Program-made: the position numbers and the translations under genes
NCBI GenBank assembly: GCA_946187695.1
Contig: CAMHSB010000002.1
Location: forward strand, 141,103 to 205,102
Origin: an uncultured Bacteroidales bacterium
Lineage (GTDB): Bacteria > Bacteroidota > Bacteroidia > Bacteroidales > Paludibacteraceae
Reading direction: 5' to 3'
Length of the DNA stretch: 64,000 bases
Notes under the pieces: model-generated
Database searches by the model: none
The model's input: the letters and a program-made list of their open reading frames with translations, nothing else
What the model was told of the DNA's origin: nothing
Shown here: positions 43,407 to 51,590 of the stretch, piece after piece
Layout: each line of letters begins with the position of its first letter
How positions within the stretch are numbered: the stretch's first letter is position 1

Positions 43407-44683
43407 TAGAAAAGACGTAATTGGCGGTCTTGGAAGATCTGATAACCCACCTCGCAGTTGATGCACTCGTGGTGCTGGCAGTAGTTCTGATACAGATGCA
43501 GCAGCGCCTGCGTGTCGGCAGCGTTGTGGATGGTTTGCCCCAACACACGCCATTGGCGAACGATGGTGTTGTTCTCCGGCGCAATCTGCTCCATGAGTCG
43601 CATTGCCTCTTCCGCTGCAGCGGGGTTATTACGATGGCGCGCGTACGCGTATTTATAAGGAATGACAGTGTTAATCAACAGAATATCAATGCTGCTGCGC
43701 CCCACCGGTTTAGGAATAATCGTTCCGTTAGGATAAGAACCGGAGCAAGCCATCCATTCGGGTGATACCTCAAACAGCGGCACAAGTTCTTTCAGATCGT
43801 CGGTGTCGAGTATTTTACTGAGCAGCGATTCCGATTGGTATAGCAACTGCGCAAACTGGCGAATCCGCAACTCCGGACTGTTTTGTGGCCGTAAGCGGGC
43901 GTGCTTCCAAATCGACCCGTCCATCGGTGTCAAACTGAACTTCGTACGTAAAAACTCGTACTCCTTGGCGAGTGCCGTGTCGTCGCCGATTAAGCCTGCT
44001 TGACCCAGTAACAAAGCCGTCAACTGAAACAGATTATTCCGGTGTTTCTGCAGATAGGATAGGGGCGTGTTGATCGCTAGTTGCTCGAACGGCAGGCTGT
44101 TGGTGTGAAAACCGAAATTGCGTGCCAACGAGATATAGAGTGCGTGCTCCCAGCTGCCCTTGGTGATCTCCAAAAGCCTTTCAATCGAAGCTCGTTTGCA
44201 TTCCAAACGCTTGTGCAGCAGGCTCTTACGCCAACCTTCCGTCAGCAACAGCGGATCGCGCAATAACTGCTCCGCACAACCGATTCGGCTGATTGCACTA
44301 TCCATCTGTTGCGCCGCTGCAAACAGGTCCGTTAGGTAGTCCTTGTCACTCGGATACTGCAACTCACATTGCGGCACGAGTTCGCCGCGGGAGTTGTAGA
44401 TCGGTTTGTCGGCCGTGCGCACGACGTGCAGGATAACATTGTCGTACGCGCTGTCCAGATGGTGACGATGGCGCAACCAATCGCCGGAGCACACGTGGAT
44501 CTCGATGTTGCCGATCCATTCCTTTCCGTCTATCCGCACTCGCGCATGGCTGTAGTCAGGTCCCGCATCGCGGTTATGCTCCCCGACCGACAGAATCTCC
44601 ACCGTCCGTCCATCCGTTGTTTGCTGTGCAAATCCCGCCCACAGACAATGCTCCCATATGTAATGTAAAACAATCTCCGGCAT
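43406..44683 (-). CDS. DUF2851 family protein
   Basis: 425 residues from MPEIVLHYIWEH. Family features: the start HYIWEHCLWAG, GPDYSHARVRIDGKEWIGNIEIHV, LHVVRTADKPIYNSRGE and a C-terminal HHECINCEVGYQIF with a possible metal-binding Cys/His group. Widespread in Bacteroidota, function not established. The stop overlaps the start of the pseudouridine synthase gene. The frame is open 21 codons upstream, but the promoter at 44705 places the transcript start too close for that. Confidence 0.9.
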   Translation of the reverse strand: MPEIVLHYIWEHCLWAGFAQQTTDGRTVEILSVGEHNRDAGPDYSHARVRIDGKEWIGNIEIHVCSGDWLRHRHHLDSAYDNVILHVVRTADKPIYNSRGELVPQCELQYPSDKDYLTDLFAAAQQMDSAISRIGCAEQLLRDPLLLTEGWRKSLLHKRLECKRASIERLLEITKGSWEHALYISLARNFGFHTNSLPFEQLAINTPLSYLQKHRNNLFQLTALLLGQAGLIGDDTALAKEYEFLRTKFSLTPMDGSIWKHARLRPQNSPELRIRQFAQLLYQSESLLSKILDTDDLKELVPLFEVSPEWMACSGSYPNGTIIPKPVGRSSIDILLINTVIPYKYAYARHRNNPAAAEEAMRLMEQIAPENNTIVRQWRVLGQTIHNAADTQALLHLYQNYCQHHECINCEVGYQIFQDRQLRLF

Positions 44684-44704
44684 AGCGATCTTTCTTTTCG
44701 GCTG

Positions 44705-44735
44705 CAAAATTACAAAAAAAATCCCACATATGCAA
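44705..44735 (-). promoter_or_regulatory. Bacteroidota promoter of the DUF2851 gene
   Basis: TTG (44735-44733), 20 bp, TAATTTTG (44712-44705) on the minus strand; nearly the same sequence as the promoter at 2699. Confidence 0.78.
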
Positions 44736-44913
44736 GATTTTTGCAAAAATAATCGTGCCCTTGCGGCTTTCTTTCTCGCGGTTTACCGCACCAACAAGCC
44801 GCGAACGAAGAGAGCACCTTATTAAAGGGGGAAAAGCTTAATAAACAAAGTCCGTGAGTGTAACGAAATCCTTATGGGGAAAAAGCAAAAGAAAAGGTAA
44901 AGACAAAAAGTTG

Positions 44914-44937
44914 TGTGAATCTGTGAATGTGTGAATC
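44914..44937. repeat. 8-bp tandem array (TGTGAATC x3)
   Basis: tgtgaatc, tgtgaatg, tgtgaatc, just beyond the terminator of the LRR lipoprotein gene. The same word occurs at 51491 and 56527 and, inverted, at 56417. The rest of the gap 44736-44940 holds a GCGGCTT/AAGCCGC inverted repeat with an inner GCGGTTTACCGC, and no gene that I can support. Confidence 0.88.
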
Positions 44938-44940
44938 AAG

Positions 44941-44969
44941 AAAAACACCACGCTTTTGGTGGCGTGGTG
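44941..44969 (-). terminator. intrinsic terminator of the LRR operon
   Basis: CACCACGC/GCGTGGTG (44969-44962 with 44953-44946), eight-base loop, then TTTTT on the minus strand. Confidence 0.88.
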
Positions 44970-44983
44970 CTCAACGAGATTCT

Positions 44984-45805
44984 TTAATTCATTTCTCGAA
45001 TAGTAGAAAAATTTTTCCAACCGGCGGTCTTTTTATAAACCGATGCAGAGCCCTTAGGGACATACAACTCGCAGTTGGTAATTGTAAATGCTTCACAATT
45101 ACTGCCCTTCGAAGTAATAGTTGGAGGTTCTGTTGAATAACAATAAACATAAGACTTTGAGGTTGGATAATTTCTTCTTTCGAATGCAGCATAGCCAATT
45201 TGTTTTACACCACTCTCAATATTCAGTCTCGTCCAATAGTAGCATTCTTCAAATGCACATTCGCCCATCTGTTCAACACTTCCCGGTATGGTGATAGTCG
45301 TACACTTTCTACAACCGCTAAATGCATGAGACTCTATTTTCTTTATTCCGTTGCACAAAGTCATTTTCTCCATATTGTAGCACATACGGAATGCATTGAA
45401 TCCTACTTTCTCCACGCATCCCGGAATATAAACTGACTTCACGTTTTTATTATAGAATGCGCTTTCGCCTATAGCAGTCACAGCAAATTCAGCACCATCA
45501 TATGTTACAACGGCAGGGATTACGACCTCACCTTCGTACGGTGAGTCTGCATTATTTTGACTTGCAACTCGTTTCGGAACTGCAGACGATGATGCAGTAT
45601 ATCCCTCCTTCTCAAGTTCCACCGTGTAGGGGTTAAAGTTATTTGTGATTTTGTAATAATAACCGTTGATGCAAATTACATCACCGATGTTGCCGTGTTG
45701 CACGTTTGCAGACGGCTCTGGGTCATTGTTGTCATTACTGCCAGGCTGGCAACCGAACAACACTAATGAGAGTGCTACTAAACCAAATAATCTAAATGTT
45801 TTCAT
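44984..45805 (-). CDS. BspA-type leucine-rich repeat lipoprotein
   Basis: 273 residues; lipobox LVLFGC. After a linker the protein has four or five LRR_5 (BspA-like) repeats of ~23 residues: VTAIGESAFYNKNVKSVYIP, VGFNAFRMCYNMEKMTL, ESHAFSGCRKCTTITIPGSV, GECAFEECYYWTRLNI and GYAAFERR. Such proteins are surface adhesins or mediators of protein contact. Last gene of an AT-rich operon that also contains a large intracellular LRR protein. Confidence 0.9.
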   Translation of the reverse strand: MKTFRLFGLVALSLVLFGCQPGSNDNNDPEPSANVQHGNIGDVICINGYYYKITNNFNPYTVELEKEGYTASSSAVPKRVASQNNADSPYEGEVVIPAVVTYDGAEFAVTAIGESAFYNKNVKSVYIPGCVEKVGFNAFRMCYNMEKMTLCNGIKKIESHAFSGCRKCTTITIPGSVEQMGECAFEECYYWTRLNIESGVKQIGYAAFERRNYPTSKSYVYCYSTEPPTITSKGSNCEAFTITNCELYVPKGSASVYKKTAGWKNFSTIREMN

Positions 45806-45829
45806 ATTATATGTTTTTTTAATTAACTA

Positions 45830-46735
45830 TCAAAACCAAGATTTTCTTCTTCCGGATTGTTTGAAGAGGTTTGTACCATTCTTCTTTCTCCACCCTGCCG
45901 GATCATACTTTTTAATCTTCCAACCGGCTGTTAAGCTTCTACCTCTTGGCACACTCCAGAAAGAATATCCTTTGGAGCGCCTACCTCTGCTAGAAGAATA
46001 TGTCTCTCCATCCCCATATTTTGCGGAAAAATATCCTAATGGGATAAAAATAATTGCAAATATTATATATGATATTGCAAACCACGTAGGAAATTCTTCA
46101 GAAGTATCACCAACACTAAAAGCAGCGAATAAATATGCTGGAATAATTACTATAAATAAGCCCACAATGATTGCGGTTGCAAGAAGGCATCCATTCTCAT
46201 CTAGTTCATTTTCTACAGCAAGAGTAGATTCTGGTTGACCGATTGACTTTGTTTTTAATTCTACATCATATACAGCTTTAACTATACGAGCTTGTGCTAA
46301 ACAGTCTGTTACTGGTTTTCTGCACATATAATCAAAAATCCTTAATTCAGATTTGTCGCATATTTCAATCAGTTTCCATAAGTCGTAGTAAGGACGATAT
46401 TCTTTCTTTCTAGAATACGAAAAGAATTGGGCTATTACATCGCTTTGCATATGCGTGTTAAGTAGCATAATACCAATGTTTGTGTCCTTAAACTCCTCAT
46501 CAAACTTACTTAAGTCCATCTCTGCGGCAACTACATCTCCAAGTGTTACATTTAGAAGATTCTCCCACTCTTGTTTAAGTTCTTTGAGATTAGTTAAGAA
46601 GTTTGTAACATACATGGGACAGTTTATGTCGTATATATTTACTTCTCGGAAATAGTATTCAAATACCTGCTCATATAATTGATAGAATTTGAGCAAGTGC
46701 GCTTTTAGTTCCGAATAATTGATTTTAGTTGCCAT
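45830..46735 (-). CDS. hypothetical protein with two central/C-terminal membrane segments
   Basis: 301 residues, not recognised. A helical soluble N-terminal part (about 1-180, aromatic and charged) is followed by two membrane helices (LLATAIIVGLFIVIIPAYLF and WFAISYIIFAIIFIPLGYFS) and a strongly basic cytosolic-looking tail rich in Arg, Lys, Ser and Trp (SRGRRSKGYSFW, KKYDPAGWRKKNG). Twenty-four bases from each neighbour, so co-transcribed with them. The basic tail could bind nucleic acid or acidic lipid; that is speculation. Confidence 0.7.
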   Translation of the reverse strand: MATKINYSELKAHLLKFYQLYEQVFEYYFREVNIYDINCPMYVTNFLTNLKELKQEWENLLNVTLGDVVAAEMDLSKFDEEFKDTNIGIMLLNTHMQSDVIAQFFSYSRKKEYRPYYDLWKLIEICDKSELRIFDYMCRKPVTDCLAQARIVKAVYDVELKTKSIGQPESTLAVENELDENGCLLATAIIVGLFIVIIPAYLFAAFSVGDTSEEFPTWFAISYIIFAIIFIPLGYFSAKYGDGETYSSSRGRRSKGYSFWSVPRGRSLTAGWKIKKYDPAGWRKKNGTNLFKQSGRRKSWF

Positions 46736-46759
46736 CGTTCAAATTTATACTTTAATATA

Positions 46760-47170
46760 TCAACACCCAAATAGCACAGCGAATGGATCATCCTTATCTA
46801 TACCAAATGGCGGAGTCTTGGTTATAACTTGTGCAATTTCATCTTCATCATCGCAAATACATCTTGCGTCAATTTCTATTGAGACGCAATCAAATTCTTC
46901 GCATGAAAGACGAAAGCTTGCGCCTTCAATCGCGAAATCCAACAGGTCTACTTCAGTTTCGAGATCATCTACTACAATTGATATTACATCATTTCGAATC
47001 TCAATATATGTGCCATCTTTTAATTCTCCATCAACGAGTTTATACAGACGCGTGTCCTCATTGCTAAAGTCAATCATTGCGTTGAATACTTCCTTATTTC
47101 CACCTTCAAAGTCAATGACTACATGGTGCGTTGCAGCATCATTGCTATTATTTGCTTTCTTTTTCGTCAT
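46760..47170 (-). CDS. small acidic hypothetical protein
   Basis: 136 residues, not recognised. Short basic start (MTKKKANN) and then strongly acidic with regular beta-like alternation (VIDFEGGNKEVFNAMIDFS, EVDLLDFAIEGASFRL, CVSIEIDARCICDDEDEIA). Four Cys. No signal peptide. Lies 12 bases behind the large LRR gene. Confidence 0.68.
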   Translation of the reverse strand: MTKKKANNSNDAATHHVVIDFEGGNKEVFNAMIDFSNEDTRLYKLVDGELKDGTYIEIRNDVISIVVDDLETEVDLLDFAIEGASFRLSCEEFDCVSIEIDARCICDDEDEIAQVITKTPPFGIDKDDPFAVLFGC

Positions 47171-47182
47171 AACCTGGAGTCA

Positions 47183-49864
47183 CTATTGGTTCTCAATTAT
47201 TATTTGGCATTTAAGACTTTTCTCCTTTTCTATCAAACGATAGATAGTCTCGTTCGGTACGTATATAATGGATAATTTCTTGCATTTAAGAAAAGCCTTA
47301 TCTTCAATCTTCTTCATAGTATCCGGTAGGCGCAATTCGCACAACGATTCGCACCCTGCCAAAGCATATGTTCCGATAGTTTGAATTCCTGTCGGTACAT
47401 CTAAAGTCTCTTTATCTTTTCGACAATATACTAATTCCTTATACCTTTTATAAAGTACACCGTCTTTGTATTTATATGTTTTATTCCCTATCGCAATGTT
47501 AATCTCGATGGGCATGATAGCGTATAACACAAAAGGAGTTGATATAAAGTTACAACATGCCGGTATATCGATTGTTTTAAGAGTAGGTATTCCCTTATAT
47601 GGATTGAGATAACACGTTGTATTACCTTCGGCATATGAGAGACGTTGCAAAGATGTATCAGCGAACGGATTATCGCCTACCCAATGAACAGATGCAGGGA
47701 TAGTAACTTGCGTTAAAGACGTACATCCTAAGAATGATGCATAATCTATTTGACCAACGCCCTCTGTAATAGTTAAATCAGTCAATGAAGTACAATGTGC
47801 GAAAGCCGCCTCTCCGGTACCTTCTACTTTGCTCGGTATTATTATCGATTTTAAGGACGAGCAATGGAAAAATGCTCTCGGACCGATTTCTTTCAACGAT
47901 TGAGGCAACGTGACATTCTCTAATCCTTCACAACGAGCGAAAGCACTCATTCCGATAGTTCTTAATTTCGCGCCAAATGAAACAGAGCGCAGATTATAGC
48001 ATTTTTTAAACGCAGCATTCCCAATGCTGGTCAAACTATCTGGGAAGGTGATTGATTGAATATTGCTACATCCCTCAAAAGCTAAGTTACCTATTGAAGT
48101 TACTCCATCCGGTATCACTAAATCTATTATATCCATGCGTTCTCTATATGAACATGATGGTATCACCTTTATTCCTGAAGGAATAGGATATTCTTTTTGC
48201 GGAACGATAATCTCGAAGGTTAGCTCATGCTTGGATAATTTATTATTTTTAGCCTTCTTACTTCGCTTTTTTATTATTTCTTCTAAAGTTAAATAGTATT
48301 TAGCATTATCATTTTCAAAAAGTCTATAGAATATATCATCAATTACTTCTGCAATCTTCTTGTTTTTTAGTGCCGCAAAATGGAAATCTTCTATCTCGAT
48401 AAAACTATACTCATTCTCGAAGTCTGACCTACTAACTTGTTTAGTCCTTAGTTTTTCCTTATCTACTTCTCCATCGTGCCGAACTAACAGACAGAACGGT
48501 TCACTCTTAAGGCGATACAATGTGTCAGCAAATAGAGGTTTGTAGGCGATACATGAAGATGCATACCGCTCCCAATTCTTATAAAAGAGGGACTCCAATT
48601 GATCTGTAAGGTATATCTTCTTGGATGTAATCCATCCCTCTTGAATTGCCTGATGAAGCGTTAACATCATAATGGCTTTATTGGGATTGGGTACATCGCC
48701 TTTTCGAGAAATGCGTATATATTCAAAATCAGAATAAATTACTGACAATATTCGGGCTGGCTGGTATCTTTCTATTGCTTCTGAAACATATTCCACATCT
48801 CTACCGAGTTGATAGCATTTCGGAGAAAGAATATATACTCTCAGATGTTTATATTTCCTTTCATCAATTGAATATCCATGATGCCAATCTGCCTTAAATG
48901 GTAAAATGTTATTTCCTGTACAGAGATTCCCCGTGGTATTAAAAAACTTATTTTCAGTATAGTATATGCCTGAATTTTCGTCCATACGAACTACTGCGGA
49001 ATCACCTTGTGAAAGCAAAGACTTAGCCGTGTATTCTATGAATGACTGAAGAGTCGGCCATTTGCCATTTGAGGCCATCACAAAATCTGCAGTTATACAA
49101 TAGAATGAATCCGGATCAATATTGAAATTAGTAGAATCTTCCGATACTATCACCTGTTGCATTGAGAATGGATGTTTATCGCAAGGCTCCAAACCTAATA
49201 ATTGGTCATATGAATCCTCACTTGGAAGAGAATAGATTGTATATGCTACTTTATTTGAGATTTCTTCCTCGTGATACAACGCATATAACTCGTTTAAATG
49301 ATGAAGCGTGTCTTGTTTATATCCCCATCTATTATAGTCAAAATACTGTTTATAAAAAACGGTTCGATAATACTCATTTTCACTTTCCCACCTCTGAATT
49401 TGATTAGGTTTTAAAAATGGGAACGATTTCCGTGCAAATTCACAAAATTGCTCCGCTTTATCTATTTCTCCCTCAAACCACTTGACTTGTTTTCTTCCCT
49501 CAATGGGTTGTAAGAACTGTTCTTTGTTCGGTAATGATTGTATATACTTGTCGTACTTATTCAACTCCTTATTCGCGAAAGAACCAAATACCTTTTTTAA
49601 AAGATTTAATTCGTTGCGATAACAACACCAGTAGTAATAATCCTCGTTATAATATTCATTGTCGACATGTTGTTGGATGCGCTTATCAATGGCTTTGCTA
49701 ATATATTTGTAATGCTCAAGGAACTCTGGCAATGCGAATACCTCATCGTCCCTGAGCATATACTTCAAGTCATAATAAAACGACTCACGAGCATAATCCA
49801 ATAATTCTCTTTGAGATAGCTCGTTTATTTTCCTCCCATATCTGGTGTTAATGTCGAAATACAT
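47183..49864 (-). CDS. large protein with unknown N-terminal region and C-terminal BspA-type leucine-rich repeats
   Basis: 893 residues without signal peptide or membrane segment, so it is probably intracellular, which is unusual for BspA-type LRRs. Residues ~1-570 are Tyr- and Asn-rich and match nothing I know. From about 590 there are eight or nine LRR_5 repeats (SIGNLAFEGCSNIQSITFP, IGNAAFKKCYNLRSV, IGMSAFARCEGLENVTLP, IGPRAFFHCSSLKSIIIP and others), interrupted by a non-repeat insert near 735-830. First gene of a four-gene AT-rich operon. The base composition is lower in G+C than that of the flanking core genes, which suggests acquisition. Confidence 0.78.
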   Translation of the reverse strand: MYFDINTRYGRKINELSQRELLDYARESFYYDLKYMLRDDEVFALPEFLEHYKYISKAIDKRIQQHVDNEYYNEDYYYWCCYRNELNLLKKVFGSFANKELNKYDKYIQSLPNKEQFLQPIEGRKQVKWFEGEIDKAEQFCEFARKSFPFLKPNQIQRWESENEYYRTVFYKQYFDYNRWGYKQDTLHHLNELYALYHEEEISNKVAYTIYSLPSEDSYDQLLGLEPCDKHPFSMQQVIVSEDSTNFNIDPDSFYCITADFVMASNGKWPTLQSFIEYTAKSLLSQGDSAVVRMDENSGIYYTENKFFNTTGNLCTGNNILPFKADWHHGYSIDERKYKHLRVYILSPKCYQLGRDVEYVSEAIERYQPARILSVIYSDFEYIRISRKGDVPNPNKAIMMLTLHQAIQEGWITSKKIYLTDQLESLFYKNWERYASSCIAYKPLFADTLYRLKSEPFCLLVRHDGEVDKEKLRTKQVSRSDFENEYSFIEIEDFHFAALKNKKIAEVIDDIFYRLFENDNAKYYLTLEEIIKKRSKKAKNNKLSKHELTFEIIVPQKEYPIPSGIKVIPSCSYRERMDIIDLVIPDGVTSIGNLAFEGCSNIQSITFPDSLTSIGNAAFKKCYNLRSVSFGAKLRTIGMSAFARCEGLENVTLPQSLKEIGPRAFFHCSSLKSIIIPSKVEGTGEAAFAHCTSLTDLTITEGVGQIDYASFLGCTSLTQVTIPASVHWVGDNPFADTSLQRLSYAEGNTTCYLNPYKGIPTLKTIDIPACCNFISTPFVLYAIMPIEINIAIGNKTYKYKDGVLYKRYKELVYCRKDKETLDVPTGIQTIGTYALAGCESLCELRLPDTMKKIEDKAFLKCKKLSIIYVPNETIYRLIEKEKSLKCQIIIENQ

Positions 49865-49936
49865 ATTTAATGCTCTCTAAGTATTAGAATTTTTAGTGCG
49901 TCAACAATCACAAACTTTGTATGAATTCGGGTTTAC

Positions 49937-49947
49937 TTTGGCGGAAT
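49937..49947. repeat. 11-bp inverted repeat, left copy, around the second ATPase gene
   Basis: TTTGGCGGAAT, perfect inverse of ATTCCGCCAAA at 51433-51443. A further TTCCGCCAAAAATA at 49967-49980 repeats 51434-51447 directly. Confidence 0.75.
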
Positions 49948-49982
49948 TTAATTAAAAACTATCATGTTCCGCCAAAAATAGT

Positions 49983-51386
49983 TTATGCGCTTATCAAATC
50001 GTCAAGTGTTATATTCTTGTTTATCAAGCCATTATAATGCATGTTTCGTACTGCATTTTGATTTGAAATCAGCACGGTTTCGATGGTTCTGCGTGATTTG
50101 AAGCTTTGTAATAACACGTCTATACGGTTAGAAAGCAGTTCTGCTTCTCGTTTCGATAGTGCATAAGGTCGATCCGTGAATTTGATTTCACAAAGATCTA
50201 CAACTTTATCGCTACGCTCAATCACCATATCTATCTGCGCATTCTCCTTATAAAGCGCGTACGTCTGCGTGGAGACTCCGGCTATACCCAAGGCCTGCTT
50301 AATCTGCGGTATATGCGCGAAACACAGACGTTCAAAAGCAAGGCCACACCATGTAGCGTACCCGGAAGTGAGCATTTGTTCACGCCAAACAATCTGTTGT
50401 TTCTTCTGTGTCGGCTGAAGGAATTGGAAATAGAACAGCGAATAGAAATCCACAAGTTGGTACAATGCCTCTACTCGTCCGTGCGCATAATATTTATTGA
50501 CGAATCCGCACTCGCACAGATCTTTCAAACGTCTCGTTAGACTACCTCCGTCCAAACGTTTCGTTTGAGTTAGAATCTCATTGCGCGTAAGCCCCATCTT
50601 CTTTTTGCTGAGTGCTTTGACAATCTCCACATACTCGTCAGAATGGGTGAAGAGCGAAGCATATAAGTGTTGGAACTCATCTGCCAATAAGGCATCATCC
50701 TTGCAAAAAAGCCTGTCTATATTTTCTGATATGCCAACGTTCTTATCCAGCAAATTGAGGTAATACGGTATGCCGCCCATGGTCATGTAGCATTGTGCTT
50801 CTTTCGCAGCATCCCAACGGATACCCTTATAACGCAGGAACAAATGCGTCTCGTGTAGTGAGAATGGGAGGATTCGCATCTTTGCTGTCAGCCTGTTATG
50901 CAATCCGCCTTTATTGTCTTCGATATTCTTCACCAGCCAAGATGCAGCACTACCGCAAACGACGAGCATGATGTCGGGTCTTGCACTTGCCCAATCATTC
51001 CAGAAATGTTCCAAGGCGCTCACAAGATTCGATTTAGGCGTGTCCATCCAAGGCAGTTCATCCAAGAAAACCACTTTGCGCTTCATCTTAGACTGCTCCA
51101 ACAACGTGCGTAGTTGCTCGAATGCATCAAACCAATCAGCCGGTGTGCTTTTAGCAAGACGCTTGCTATAGCGCGCTAACGTACGTTGGAAATTGAGCAA
51201 TTGTTCCTCCCGTTTTTGTTTGGCAAGTCCGGTCATGGCAAAGCAAAAGTCCCTGCCTAATGTCTCGCGAACAAGAAAGGTTTTTCCGACACGGCGTCTG
51301 CCATAGATCATAACAAACTCAGGGTTGCCGGAATTCAAAAGCCGCTGCAACTCCATTTGTTCGTGCTCTCTACCGATTATTTTCAT
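49983..51386 (-). CDS. solitary ATPase (PF01637-type) with nuclease-like C-terminal domain
   Basis: 467 residues. Starts IGREHEQMELQRLL; Walker A GRRRVGKTFLVRET (about residue 29), Walker B KVVFLDELPWMDT (about 104), sensor VVCGSAASWLV. The middle has a winged-helix-like part (MGLTRNEILTQTKRLDGGSLTRRLKDL). The C-terminal ~120 residues contain AQIDMVIERSDKVVDLCEIKF, which looks like a PD-(D/E)xK core (D...E-I-K). Biological role unproven. It has its own promoter and lies within an 11-bp inverted repeat. Confidence 0.87.
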   Translation of the reverse strand: MKIIGREHEQMELQRLLNSGNPEFVMIYGRRRVGKTFLVRETLGRDFCFAMTGLAKQKREEQLLNFQRTLARYSKRLAKSTPADWFDAFEQLRTLLEQSKMKRKVVFLDELPWMDTPKSNLVSALEHFWNDWASARPDIMLVVCGSAASWLVKNIEDNKGGLHNRLTAKMRILPFSLHETHLFLRYKGIRWDAAKEAQCYMTMGGIPYYLNLLDKNVGISENIDRLFCKDDALLADEFQHLYASLFTHSDEYVEIVKALSKKKMGLTRNEILTQTKRLDGGSLTRRLKDLCECGFVNKYYAHGRVEALYQLVDFYSLFYFQFLQPTQKKQQIVWREQMLTSGYATWCGLAFERLCFAHIPQIKQALGIAGVSTQTYALYKENAQIDMVIERSDKVVDLCEIKFTDRPYALSKREAELLSNRIDVLLQSFKSRRTIETVLISNQNAVRNMHYNGLINKNITLDDLISA

Positions 51387-51411
51387 ACTACCTGCAATTT
51401 ATTTCTGGCGG

Positions 51412-51442
51412 CAAAGGTACAAAAAATATTTGATTCCGCCAA
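51412..51442 (-). promoter_or_regulatory. Bacteroidota promoter of the second ATPase gene
   Basis: TTG (51442-51440), 20 bp, TACCTTTG (51419-51412) on the minus strand. The -33 box lies inside the inverted repeat copy at 51433-51443. Confidence 0.78.
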
Positions 51443-51443
51443 A
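51433..51443. repeat. 11-bp inverted repeat, right copy
   Basis: ATTCCGCCAAA, perfect inverse of 49937-49947. Confidence 0.75.
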
Positions 51444-51490
51444 AATAACTTAATAAAAATGTAAAAAAAATGATTTTTGATTCATTTTTG

Positions 51491-51514
51491 TGTGAATCTG
51501 TGAATCTGTGAATT
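51491..51514. repeat. 8-bp tandem array (TGTGAATC x3)
   Basis: tgtgaatc, tgtgaatc, tgtgaatt, right next to the terminator at 51525. Confidence 0.88.
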
Positions 51515-51524
51515 TTGGTATAGC

Positions 51525-51548
51525 AAAAACGACCGCAGAGCGGCCGTT
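51525..51548 (-). terminator. intrinsic terminator of the VirE/DUF3987 gene
   Basis: AACGGCCGC/GCGGTCGTT stem (51548-51540 with 51536-51528) with a three-base loop, then TTTTT overlapping the stem end (51529-51525) on the minus strand. Confidence 0.82.
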
Positions 51549-51590
51549 CTTGGAAATCTCGAAACTATCATTTCGAGCAGCGAACAAAGA

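Noticed and set aside
44838..45020. 60-codon minus-strand frame over the end of the LRR lipoprotein gene
   Set aside because: It crosses the LRR gene's stop and its terminator hairpin and has no start signals.
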